Assembly (NCBI GenBank): GCA_019925095.2 | Contig: CM034407.1 | Location: forward strand, 5,851,210 to 5,915,209 | Source: Dendrolimus kikuchii | Lineage: Eukaryota; Arthropoda; Insecta; Lepidoptera; Lasiocampidae | Direction: 5' to 3' | Length of the DNA stretch: 64,000 nt | Part shown: in pieces, positions 54,723 through 64,000 of the stretch | Layout: each line of letters opens with the position of its first letter | How positions within the stretch are numbered: the first letter of the stretch is position 1 | Notes under the pieces: model-generated | What the model saw: only the letters and a program-made list of their open reading frames with translations | Database searches by the model: none | What the model was told of the DNA's origin: nothing | Program-made: the position numbers and the translations under genes

Positions 54723-55068
54723 TAATAAAACTACGTTTTAACGGTTTTAAGCGCGGTAATTCATTTGATTTTTATTATTCCCACGTTACGGTCACTTTTC
54801 AGTGGCCTTGATCACGGAATAATCTAAAATAATCATGGATATATTAGATAAGGCTCCTATGGAGTAAATAATAACCATAAATAAAATTAAAACTAAATAA
54901 TTAAAATGAACAAGTTGCCGGTAGGCTAAATAAAACTTTAACAACACTCATTGACACTCGACGTCTTTGTCTTCCATGATCACGGCCACTGAAAAGTGGC
55001 TGAAACGTCGGAATAATAAAAATCAAATAAATTACCGCGCTTAAAACCGTTAAAACGTAGTTTTATTA
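54723..55068. mobile_element. Foldback element with about 100-bp arms
   Basis: 54723-54824 and 54967-55068 are inverted copies: both contain AATAAAACTACGTTTTAACGG, GCGCGGTAATT and ACTTTTCAGTGGCC. The 140-bp middle is AT-rich. Related sequence lies at 19085-19230. Confidence 0.85.
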
Positions 55069-55438
55069 TGTATACGAGTCGCGAAAACTTAAAGAAATAT
55101 TATAACTTTAAAGTGTCATGTTAGAAAGAGAAACCAAGAAGAAGTCGAATCAATAAGACATAAAGGAACAATAATCGTAGTGTGATAATTTTTATACGTT
55201 ACTTCGCTACAATATCAAGATGTTGTAGAAAATTAATATTTATTTTTTACTTCTTAGTTAATCTTGAAGTCTGTTTCTTTTTTGCCAGAAATTATCCCAT
55301 AGGTTTTTACAAATTTACAAAAACCATCAAAGAAAATGATTGCAATTCAGACAAGACAATGTCTCTCCGGTCAGCTTTAAGAAAAAATCACAAACATCCA
55401 TATAAATAATCTCAATTTTCTACCAATGGTAAGAGAAC

Positions 55439-55722
55439 CCATCCGTGCAGGAACGGAGAAAGAATACAATTTCCTGCGGCTAGGCGGCCTGTCGTAAGAA
55501 GCGACAAAACAACCGACAGGCAGGTGGTAGAGCATTTGTCCGACTGGATGGCTACCACCCCTGGTTTAGAGTATGCCGGCTTAACAACCTTGAGTAATGT
55601 TCCGGCATTAGTGGCCAGCTTCCAGTCACCTTTAAGAGCGCAGCAGCGCATTTGTAGCACCTTTGGTGTTTTCTATCATGTGGGCCGTCTGCCTGTCTGC
55701 TGAACTTGTGCAATAAAAAAAA
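55439..55722 (+). mobile_element. Family A retroposon
   Basis: From ATCCGTGCAGGAACGG to GCAATAAAAAAAAA; lacks an internal piece around 'GTTGCAAATGTCCATAGG'. Confidence 0.88.
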
Positions 55723-55996
55723 AGAGAGTGAGTGGTAAGACCTGGCATAAGTCAACGACCTGTAAATTTGGGTCAACGCAACCTATTATAAAGCTCGCCC
55801 TAATAGTGTTTTCATCCGGGATGGGGTCGGAAAGGGTGGCGTTTAAGGTATTTAGGTTAACGCAGGTCACCTGACCTTTTCGCTTTATCGTTTAGTTTGG
55901 CAATTCATTCTGTTTATGTTTGCTTTGCTTAAAATAACAAAGAGATTCATTCATCACCGTTATTAGAAGGGTGGAGGCTTTTAGCCCTCTGTACAC

Positions 55997-56160
55997 TATA
56001 TATTAGATAGATAGATAGAAAACTCTTTATTGTTCACCACATACACATAAAATAAACAATTTACAGTAGTCACATTTAATCATTAAAGGTAGGAGCAAAG
56101 GGCGGCCTTATCGCTTTAGAGCGATCTCTTCCAGACAACCCGGGCTATGGATTTTATCAA
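55997..56160 (-). mobile_element. Family J LINE 3' end
   Basis: TAGATAGATAGATAG tail at the left, then the complement of the AATAAAG end and the GGAAGAGATCGCTCTAAAG core. Confidence 0.8.
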
Positions 56161-56273
56161 CGGCAGATTCGCAAGTGTATGACGTTGGTGTGCTAATTAA
56201 ATACATATATATAGGATATATAATATTACACAATACATATACCTAAAATGTATAAAAAATAGAGAATAAACAA

Positions 56274-56480
56274 TAACATACATACATACATACATACATA
56301 ACTTCACGCCAGTTCCCTTGCGGGGTAGGCACGAACAACAGAGCGCCATTTAGGCCCATTCTTACACACCTCACTTGCGTCTTTGACATTCATAACTCTT
56401 GTCATGCACACTCGTCTGTTCTTAAGGCTCCTGACATCACCCTCCGCTAGTACACGATCAATTTGATCATGGAAGGTGTG
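56274..56480 (-). pseudogene. Family L LINE, 3' terminal fragment
   Basis: (ATAC)n tail at the left, then the codons from FHDQIDRVLAEGDVRSL to RAYPARELA, intact. It is truncated at nearly the same point as the copy at 3403-3583. Confidence 0.85.
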
Positions 56481-56593
56481 ATCAACAATAACACATATTA
56501 ATATTATATATATACTAATATATACATCATTCATATGTGTATAGCATTAGAATGTTTTTTGTATTTAATTTACTCATTTGCTTTTGTTTGTTA

Positions 56594-57037
56594 TCTTCTT
56601 ATATATAAAAATCAATTGCTCTTCGTTAGTTTCGCTAAAACTCGAGAAAGGCTGGACTGATTTGGCTAATTTTGGTTTTGAATTATACTTCCAGTCCAGG
56701 GAAGGTTTAAAAGGTGAGTAAATATGAAAAAAATGCTTAGAATATAGCAAAAACAACAATATCGCTTTCCTTTAGAAACTATTCCTACCTGACAAACATT
56801 TGATGTTCGTCACGTCGTTTAGAAATCAATTAAATTTAAAAGTCGTTCAGAAATCAAATTAAATTTAAAATTGAAGTTCTTTTTTCATTTTTTTTGGTAT
56901 TGATTGTCAAACGTTTGATGTTAATTCCGGTTAAGTTTTGATCATATTTTTTACTAAAGTTGAAACATTCTGCAATTATCATTATGATTTTTTATATATT
57001 GATTCTGAGGCGGTACGAAGTTTGCCGGTTCAGCTAG
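56594..57037 (+). mobile_element. Non-autonomous Helitron, group H2
   Basis: A/TCTTCTTATATATAAAAATC to CTAG/T at 57034-57037, with the GGCGG...TTGCC hairpin. It lacks the insert found in 51531-52205. Confidence 0.88.
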
Positions 57038-57171
57038 TTAGATTATATATCTAGATTTTATATTTAGTCAAATGTTGGCTCATGCCACAGATGACAGATG
57101 ACAGATCTTTTTATCATTTTTCATCTTCTACATTTATTATAACGTACACTATTTATAAATACGAATAAAAT

Positions 57172-57373
57172 AAAAATAATGACAATAGCCAATAATCTAT
57201 ACACACCAAGCCCAATAAAGTTAAGGGATCATACATTACAACAAGTAGAAAAATTTAGATATCTAGGCAGCCTCATTATATCAGATTCTCGATGTACAGA
57301 CGACATAATAGCGAGAATAACAATTGCAAAAAAGCTTTTATTAGTAAAAACTATTTATTTATGTTTAAAATAG
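57172..57373 (+). pseudogene. Non-LTR reverse transcriptase fragment
   Basis: QVEKFRYLGSLIISDSRCTDD and IIARITIAKKLL match the segment after the RT palm in RTE-like LINEs (YLGS-I, C-DI-RI-AK). Only about 60 codons remain. Confidence 0.75.
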
Positions 57374-57424
57374 CACAATCCGTTAAAAAAATATGTTATT
57401 ATAATTTAATATAAAAAATATAAC

Positions 57425-57495
57425 TATAAATAATTTAACGGCAAAACAAACTGCGGCCTTATTGCTTAAAGCGATTTCTTTCAGGCAACCTGGAA
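57425..57495 (-). repeat. Family J fragment
   Basis: Minus strand carries the GGTTGCCTGAAAGAAATCGC variant of the J core. Confidence 0.7.
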
Positions 57496-57559
57496 ATAGA
57501 CATGCGTAGAAGAATGGGTCCATACCCGGTGCGCAATATACCTCTAAATATTTATAATA

Positions 57560-57831
57560 AAATATGACATTAAATTTATTTATTTATTTGGACCACACAA
57601 CAGATAACAATCAATAATTCATTAATATAATATAGTTTATAAATTATTATGTCTAGATTGGAATCCAAGCGCGCGGACACATCAGTGTCAAAATTATGTT
57701 TTCGTAAATAAAATTATGTAAATAACTTTGTAATTTTTTTAAATAATTAATAAATGTATAAGTACTAGCTCTATTATAATATCTTATTTAGGTTTATATA
57801 TATCGTGAGCGAAACCGCGGACAAAAGCTAG
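57560..57831 (+). mobile_element. Helitron-like 3' end
   Basis: 'GAGCGAAACCGCGGACAAAAG' before CTAG/T at 57828-57831 matches the H5 type of 3' end. The left limit is uncertain. Confidence 0.4.
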
Positions 57832-58080
57832 TATATATACAAACCTACGTTGAAAACTTTTCTAATTGATAGTGGAAACCTCTTAACGATCCGTTGGGTT
57901 GTTTAGGAGGAGTTAGCGGATATACAGACAGACAGACATACCACTCTTTAATGATGACTGCTAATACGAAATTAGATTCCCGCGGTTTCCCCAGAGCGCT
58001 ACAATATGGGGCTCTTCAAAAACTTAAAGTGTCAATGTATCAGATGTCCATGGGCGACGGTAGACACCTACCACTAGCAA

Positions 58081-58549
58081 CGCGTTCCATTAGTAGCTCA
58101 CAACGCCCAAAATGCTCCGTTAGTCGTTCCACAAGGCGACTGCGATCGTTGTGGTCGTGGCGAAAAGTCACTAATGACGTCATCATTGTCGATCACACAA
58201 CGATTGTAACGCCGGTATAGGTCCCGCCACGTAAAAAGAACGCTGAGCGATAGTAGAGGCGATGTGTCTGCGCAGGTGTACAGTCTATCCTAAAGTACTA
58301 GGGTAATGTTTTATGAGTAATCGTTTTATTGTAGAATCTTATTAGGTACTTTACTAGCTACTTAGTACTTTGGAATTGGCTGAAATTCCCGTCTCGCTCC
58401 CTTCATACCACCAATTTGATCGATAAAACGCTCACTGCGCAGGTTCAGAGCTGGCGTTCTTTTTACATGGCGCGAACTAGGAGTAAGCAAATGGAATGGG
58501 AAAAATCGTGTTCGTGAACGTGGTCGTTGTGAGTCTCTAATGGAACGTA
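58081..58549. mobile_element. MITE with clear terminal inverted repeats
   Basis: CGTTCCATTAGTAGCTCACA and (reverse complement) CGTTCCATTAGAGACTCACA are the ends. The inner part is related to 46995-47365. No coding region; the frame at 57894-58220 crosses the left end. Confidence 0.8.
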
Positions 58550-59510
58550 GCTTAGGTGGTCCGGTTGCCAGTTTGCCTATAACCAAATATTAAAAAAATG
58601 AATTAATTTTTTTAAATATTTCCAGTATCAATTATAAATAGCAACTCATTAAAAGGGGTTAAGACATCATCTGTTGAGGTCAGAATGTTTTTTATGACAC
58701 ACTGGGATCGATATGCATTATGCGGAGCCTAAATGTCAATTGACAGCAGATGATAACGGGCACAAAATATTCCTTATAAGGCTGAAGATGCTTTGGGAAT
58801 TGTAGGAAACATTTGTACAAAGAACTTTTGTAAGGAATAACAATGCCTTGGAATGTTTGTAAAGTTTAAATGATTGCTTGAATGCATGTCGAAAGGGAAT
58901 ATCAAACTGGCAGATGATACAGGTTATCCAAAAACAGACATGGATGGATTGTGTGAAGAACGTCATCTTTTTACATATTTTTTTTATTATGAACTATACG
59001 GACTCGAGTTCCGTACCCTTTTTTACAATTTAATTTCTAGATTTAATTTTTTGAATTTAACACGCTTATTAGTTATTTTGGTTCTTGTGTGTGACATTAA
59101 TTTATTGATTTTTGTGTTGAGGTGTATGTATCTTACGAATAACTTATTATATTATTTTATTCTAGTTTTAATACTAAACTTATACTAATGTAGAATGTAT
59201 CTGTTACATGCTGGTGTTGTGAGGAAGTGCATGTGCAGTGTGGGCCTTTATACCTATCTGTTTACATTTACCCAAGGAGCTTTAGCAGGAACTTTAAAGG
59301 TGCTATTTTAGTGTGGCAATTTTATTTTTAAAGATATATACAGTTTGTCCAAAATCAAGATTATCGTATGTGTAGTAAAAATTAAATTTTAATCAAATAT
59401 GACTTCATAATAAAATATACATTTTTCTATTATTCTTAACTTTCTCTTTCTTTTTTATTTTTACTTCTTATTAATTTCATTATACCTAAACACAAGTTGT
59501 TAAAAATATC
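58550..59510. other. Unannotated AT-rich sequence
   Basis: Frames on both strands at 58736-59188 show no recognisable family. The right half is highly AT-rich. Confidence 0.45.
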
Positions 59511-59518
59511 CTCTCAGT

Positions 59519-59645
59519 CAGGTTGTATGGAAGAGATCGCTTTAAGCGATAAGGCCGCCTTTTGTTTTGCCGTTAAATTGTTGTAATTATTTATTCTGTA
59601 ATTGTTTGTTTGGTGAACAATACAGTGTTTTCTATTCTATTCTAG
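59519..59645 (+). mobile_element. Family J LINE 3' end, best match to the core
   Basis: GGAAGAGATCGCTTTAAGCG to GGTGAACAATACAGTG with a (TTCTA) tail. Confidence 0.8.
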
Positions 59646-59820
59646 ACTTCGGCTTGTCACAAGAACTCCATCCATGGTTGGGCGTCGATCAGAAACTTAG
59701 GATTTGGCTAAGGCTGAAGTGGGAGGGATTATGATGAGTGTCAATTAAACGTGAGATTATTATATTTAATCAAGTTTGCAAAAGATACTATAAGATCTAA
59801 TAAAAAAATATTTTATATTA

Positions 59821-59892
<72 letters not shown>

Positions 59893-60039
59893 AAATCCAT
59901 GTATATATTGACTCATCATGATATCTCAGGAGTGTATAATACCTATAGACTTGAAATTTGGCATGGACCTTCCTTTCGCCAAGTAGAGATCAGCTACGAA
60001 CGGATTTTACGGCGCGCGAAGCGGGCGGGTGTCAGCTAG
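59821..60039 (+). mobile_element. Helitron-like element, group H4, with TA repeat
   Basis: A/TCTATATAT at 59821, a TA microsatellite of about 67 bp, and an end GCGCGCGAAGCGGGCGGG-TGTCAG-CTAG/T at 60036-60039. Confidence 0.7.
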
Positions 60040-60399
60040 TATCTTGATATAATATAAAGCTTTACTATATATTTGTCTTTTATGTGCCACTGTTAAAAAT
60101 ATTTTTTTTTTTCGAAAAGAGATGTATGTATTATGTTAAGAATCTTATAATGATTTGTTGATGTACAAATACGTACAAAAAATATTTTAGTGACATAGAC
60201 GTTTTTAATTCTTCTAAACAAATATTAATGCACCTAGGGTAACGAATCAGCATTGATGTCCAACGCAGAAATGCGGCCAGCATTCTGGACACGCTCCCCG
60301 TGGAAAGCGATTTGGGGGCAATTTTTTACTTACACCTTTAAGTTATTTTGTAAGGATAATTTTATTTATGGAAGGCCGACTTGCAATCATATTGAAAGA

Positions 60400-60784
60400 A
60401 CAAACATTTAAGTCATCAGTTATTAGTAAAGTTTTTAATAAGCTTCAAAAGGAAAGTGTAGGCTCTTTTAATAAACTCCTCAAAGATCACTATCTAAATT
60501 TGTAAACAGTAATTTATGTATGTGTATGTAACTCTATGTACATATATTTGTATATAAATATGTATGTGTATTTTTATTTACTATTAATATATGTATATAT
60601 GATTGTATATATTTTATACTTTGCGCACGGAATACCGACCCATTATTAGAAATGTAAAATTATCTCCAGAAGGCTGTCTGGAAGAAATCGCTGTTGCGAC
60701 AAGACCGCCGATTGCACTAGTTATATTATTGTTAACTCATGTGTATTATTTTCTTATGTGCAATAAAGAATATTCTATTCTAAA
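60400..60784 (+). pseudogene. Jockey-like LINE 3' end (family J), diverged
   Basis: A short coding end (FNKLLKDHYLNL and stop) precedes a worn J segment (GGCTGTCTGGAAGAAATCGC) and AATAAAGAATATTCTATTC. Confidence 0.6.
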
Positions 60785-61030
60785 CTTTTTTGTGACAAGG
60801 CTCCAATGACACACACTTGTTTTTTGATATTAAATGTAATTTTATTACGGGAGAGCTCTGTACAATATTAGACACGTAAAAAGAGAAGAAAAGTAAGAAG
60901 TCGCTAGGTGGCGCCGCTGTTGCATCTTTCCAGTGTTGCAATAGTAAACAGAATGTAATTTTTATATTTAGATTTAATCATTTAACTTTGTTTAGTTTTA
61001 CCGTCAGAAGTGTCACAGTATTATGATAGA

Positions 61031-61262
61031 CTAGCTGCGCCCGCGGTTTCGCCCGCGTGGTGATGGAAAATCGTTATATTTTGGATAGTTCATACTATAT
61101 CTTTATAAATTATAGCCTATATATTATTCCGACGTGTAAGCTATATTACTGTAAAGTTTCATCAAAATCCATTCAGTAGTTTTTGCGTAAAAGAGTAACA
61201 CACATACATCCATAAATCTATACCTACATACATTCTTACTAACTTTCACGTTTATAATAATT
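61031..61262 (-). mobile_element. Helitron-like element, group H5
   Basis: CTAG at 61031-61034; on the minus strand the hairpin CGCGG-gcgaaa-CCGCG stands about 11 nt before the end. The far end 'TTACTAACTTTCACGTTTAT' is the reversed 5' motif. Confidence 0.75.
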
Positions 61263-61264
61263 AA

Positions 61265-62050
61265 TTTTGGTGTATCTAACTTATTATTTATTTATATATA
61301 TTTCTGTTCTTTTTCTAAATCATCCATTTTTCTTTGAATTATTCTGTATTGTTTGACCTCTAAATTTATGTAAATAATGGGGGATACTTTTTAATTAATA
61401 AAAAAAAATGATATAAATTTGTGGTGTGAAAAGGCGTGTGCCATAACAAAGGAGTATGGATCAAAAAGACATATAGTGCAGACGCCAAATGATTGTGAGG
61501 TGGAAGAATAAGAAGAAGAGTACTTGCCGGTCCAAGTGCAATGAATGGATCCTTATATATGACAAACATGCACTGTTTTGGTATTCAGCTACATATGTAC
61601 ATATGACTGATGCCTAAATTTTATTTTACACGTTATTTTAACCGGTCGTAAGGCAAATAAACGGTCAATAAGATATAAGTACCGGCCAATAAAGCAGTTT
61701 TCAGAAGACGTATATAGGTCAACGCGTTTCAAATAATAGAGCAACAATTAGGTTAAAACAAAATTATTCAAAAAGAAACCTCCCGTATCGATCTTAATGA
61801 CGTATCCATATTTAAAATACTTCAAACAAGTTACTTTTTCCCATTAGTAAACGAAGTCGCGGGTAAAACATGCATAAAACATGTCGGCATCGATTCTAAA
61901 TGTGAGTTACGATGGTACCGTTTATTTGGTTTAGAGACATCCTGTATCGACAAGATGTTTCAATGTGAATACACGATCGGATATGGTTCTCAAGTTATGA
62001 TACTGTTAGCAATAATGAAGGGAAACAGATTTTTTTTATTTAGCTTAGCA
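61265..62050. other. Unannotated AT-rich sequence
   Basis: No gene or repeat that I can support. Confidence 0.5.
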
Positions 62051-62056
62051 AGTAAT

Positions 62057-62300
62057 AACCATGATAGCTTAGTGGGTAACGCTTTCGAATCCCAAACTCG
62101 CGTTTCAAAAGTGACATGTGTTCGAATCGTAGTCAGGAAGATTGCTGCAACAGGGAATTTATTGACTTGATAAGTGCATAATATTACATTCAGCGCGTGC
62201 TGACGGTTAATCTGCTTTGGACATACCTCTATATATATACAACATAAAAAACCTAAACTAAAACACGTCCAGCCCCACCAGACCACTGGGTAGTGTACTT
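62057..62300 (+). repeat. Possible tRNA-derived SINE
   Basis: ATAGCTTAGTGGGTAACGC (A-box-like, about 62066) and GTGTTCGAATCGTAG (B-box-like, about 62119) have roughly the right spacing, but cloverleaf arms do not pair well and no second copy is in the window. Confidence 0.4.
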
Positions 62301-62539
62301 AAAAGGCTGGTATCATGACCTCGGTGGATACAAAGGCTAAATCTTTCTGCGAGGTAAGCTCTAGGCTTCCGGTCTCCTGTTACGACGACCAGTTGTTTTT
62401 TTATATTGTGGTACAATTTGTGGGCACTTGGCTCCCACGGATCCGAAGTCTCCACCTCAAACACCTCAAATATGTACTCTGTTCTAATGGTCGTATATTT
62501 GCACCATTTTAATTATTAATAAAAGATTTTTTTTTATTG

Positions 62540-62662
62540 TAGGAGATCAGCAGACAGGCAGACGGCCCACTTGATAAAAAGCGGTTACCATCGCCTATGG
62601 ACATCTGCAACAGCAAAGTTGCTACAAATGCGCTGCTGCTCTCTTAAGGGAAACTGTAATTG
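62540..62662 (-). mobile_element. Family A retroposon, short copy
   Basis: From the tail complement to 'CTCTTAAGGGAAACTG'; strongly 5' truncated. Confidence 0.85.
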
Positions 62663-62664
62663 TT

Positions 62665-63090
62665 CACTTTTTTTCAATTTAGCTATTTGAAAAACCATTT
62701 CGAGGAATAGTCTTCCTAATCATTTCTGTCTAGTTAAAATTCAAAAAAACGTACAATCCCCTTGTATTTTGAAAGAAATGTGTTTGACCTTTGTTTGACC
62801 TTACTAAATCCTATGACGTCATTAGCATCTGGTGAAATGCATATGAATACCGTAGCCATTCAGTTTTAAAACACAAAACGACCGACATTTTCCTTTTTAT
62901 GTCATTGTTATGTCATACAACATAACATAAACAAACATTTCATTCGACGTATTCCAGAATAAAATTATGTAAATTAGCTCTTCAGACCAATATTTAGCAA
63001 ATATCTGTATACTAAATACTTAAATATGATCTTAAACTAAAAGTCAAAGAAAAGTGCATTATGTAAACGAGCGTTTTCGTAAACTGCGGT
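62665..63090. other. Probable 5' part of the decayed transposon that follows
   Basis: AT-rich, no coding sense recovered; a terminal repeat was not identified. Confidence 0.3.
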
Positions 63091-63097
63091 TGGAACG

Positions 63098-63665
63098 ATG
63101 TCGAAACCTTTTCAAGAGATACGATCCAAAAGTAACCTGTTTACCAATAAGAAGATCATCATAGTGGAAGAAAAGTTTAATACGGTAATACGCCTTACGC
63201 CAGAAGTTAATGCGTTCAGCCTTCTGTACACAATGTCCACCACATTCATCATCAGGAAGTGTAATGGTTTGATGAGGTGTTTCCTACGAGGAGGTCACTT
63301 CAAGGCGCAACATTTCCAAAATCACATATAGGAAGCAACGATTTAACCATTAAGTGATACTCTATTCCCTGGATAGCAGTGGATTTTCCAACAGGACTCT
63401 GCACCCTCCCATAAAGCTAAGTCTATCTAAAATTGGTTGCAAACCAATTTGCCGGGCTTTGTTCGGAGCGAAGATTGGCCATTGTTGAACTCTGACTTGA
63501 ATTCTTTGGATTATTCTTTATAAACTGTATTAGAGCTAATGGCATACAGAAAATTTACTAGAACCTGAATTTATCTCAAGCGAGCCCATACCAATAAATC
63601 AAAAATTATTCCTATTGAAATGATTTGAACCACCACAGAAGAATGGCCCACACCTTTAAAGCTTA
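63098..63665 (+). pseudogene. Tc1/mariner-like transposase, heavily decayed
   Basis: NLFTNKKIIIVEEKFN resembles the block around the first catalytic Asp (here lost). In other frames, WIFQQDSAPSHKAKSI contains the second Asp and EDWPLLNSDLNSLDYSL the third block. Several frameshifts and stops separate them. The QQDSAP and SPDLNPLDY-like wording suggests a maT-type or related lineage, distinct from the element at 6566. Confidence 0.75.
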
Positions 63666-64000
63666 TTAATTAATTAATTGAAAACAAGGATGGCTATTTT
63701 GAATAATTTAATTTTATATATACATAAATCTAGATGTTAGTAGTTATAATTCATGTAAACAATTATGAATATTTAACATTCCTCCATAAAATATTTCAGT
63801 TTTATTTTGTCTGAAGACTTATGAACATACATAGAAGGTAATGACTATATAGCTTAAGAGTTCACATTAAGAGTTATAAGAATTCGATGATTTTCTATAC
63901 TGAATACAAACTATTGTGAGTTATAAATATGTGAGTGCCATATATTTATATATGAATTGATTGATATATCTTTTGACTTGTTATTTTGTAAGATGAAATA
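63666..64000. other. Unannotated AT-rich end of the window
   Basis: Very AT-rich; nothing supported. Confidence 0.5.

Noticed and set aside
55182..55409. 75-codon frame ending in a basic segment
   Set aside because: No family, no supporting splice or promoter signals.
58874..59188. 104-codon frame
   Set aside because: Second half is AT-rich Leu/Phe/Tyr coding typical of non-coding DNA; no homology recognised.

Overview
The window looks like insect nuclear DNA, most likely from a moth or butterfly (Lepidoptera). It is AT-rich, its genes carry spliceosomal introns, and it is crowded with Helitrons, hAT elements, mariner elements, tRNA-derived SINEs and truncated non-LTR retrotransposons of the kind common in moth genomes. 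I see no operons, CRISPR arrays, true tRNA genes or rRNA. Species cannot be fixed from sequence alone.

Three host genes can be supported. (1) The 3' part of a 20S proteasome alpha-1 subunit gene (PSMA1-like, + strand): exons at 1862-2071 and 2900-3082 and a probable seven-codon last exon at 13750-13770. Earlier exons lie left of the window. (2) A complete single-exon lysosomal alpha-N-acetylglucosaminidase (NAGLU, GH89, + strand) at 9869-12208, with both catalytic glutamates. If the last PSMA1 exon is right, NAGLU sits on the same strand inside PSMA1's 10.7 kb terminal intron. (3) A complete four-exon N-terminal RASSF gene (RASSF9/10 type, Drosophila Meru-like, - strand) with coding exons at 27134-27269, 24561-24685, 23560-23777 and 22328-23108. 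All intron phases agree and the exons join into a 419-residue protein. The genes share no obvious pathway (proteolysis, heparan sulfate breakdown, cell polarity), so the linkage looks incidental.

From about 27.3 kb to the right end I find no host gene, only mobile-element DNA and unannotated AT-rich sequence. Local family names used below: A, an A-tailed retroposon of about 320 bp (about 15 copies); B, a retroposon with an (ATT)n tail; C and D, two tRNA-derived SINEs with B boxes; J, the 3' end of a Jockey-like LINE whose conserved part reads as a 'GGAAGAGATCGCT' core plus an AATAAAG-like end; E, a segment that sits upstream of J in several copies; L, the C-terminal end of an RTE-like LINE; H1-H5, Helitron-like groups with 5' TC, 3' CTRR, a hairpin about 11 nt before the 3' end, and insertion between A and T.

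The most informative structures are: nested insertions with clear target duplications (hAT at 16085-17045 and 31269-31731, a solo LTR at 47596-48049, a retroposon at 452-730); a Helitron about 80 bp upstream of the RASSF start codon; a GC-rich, hairpin-forming 233 bp insert inside a Helitron (51579-51811); an apparently exact 252 bp tandem duplication (29021-29524); and a 9 bp-period minisatellite (5624-5803). I found no convincing wholly new biological system. The best leads are the nested gene arrangement, the exon-like segment inside a hAT element, and the GC-rich Helitron insert.
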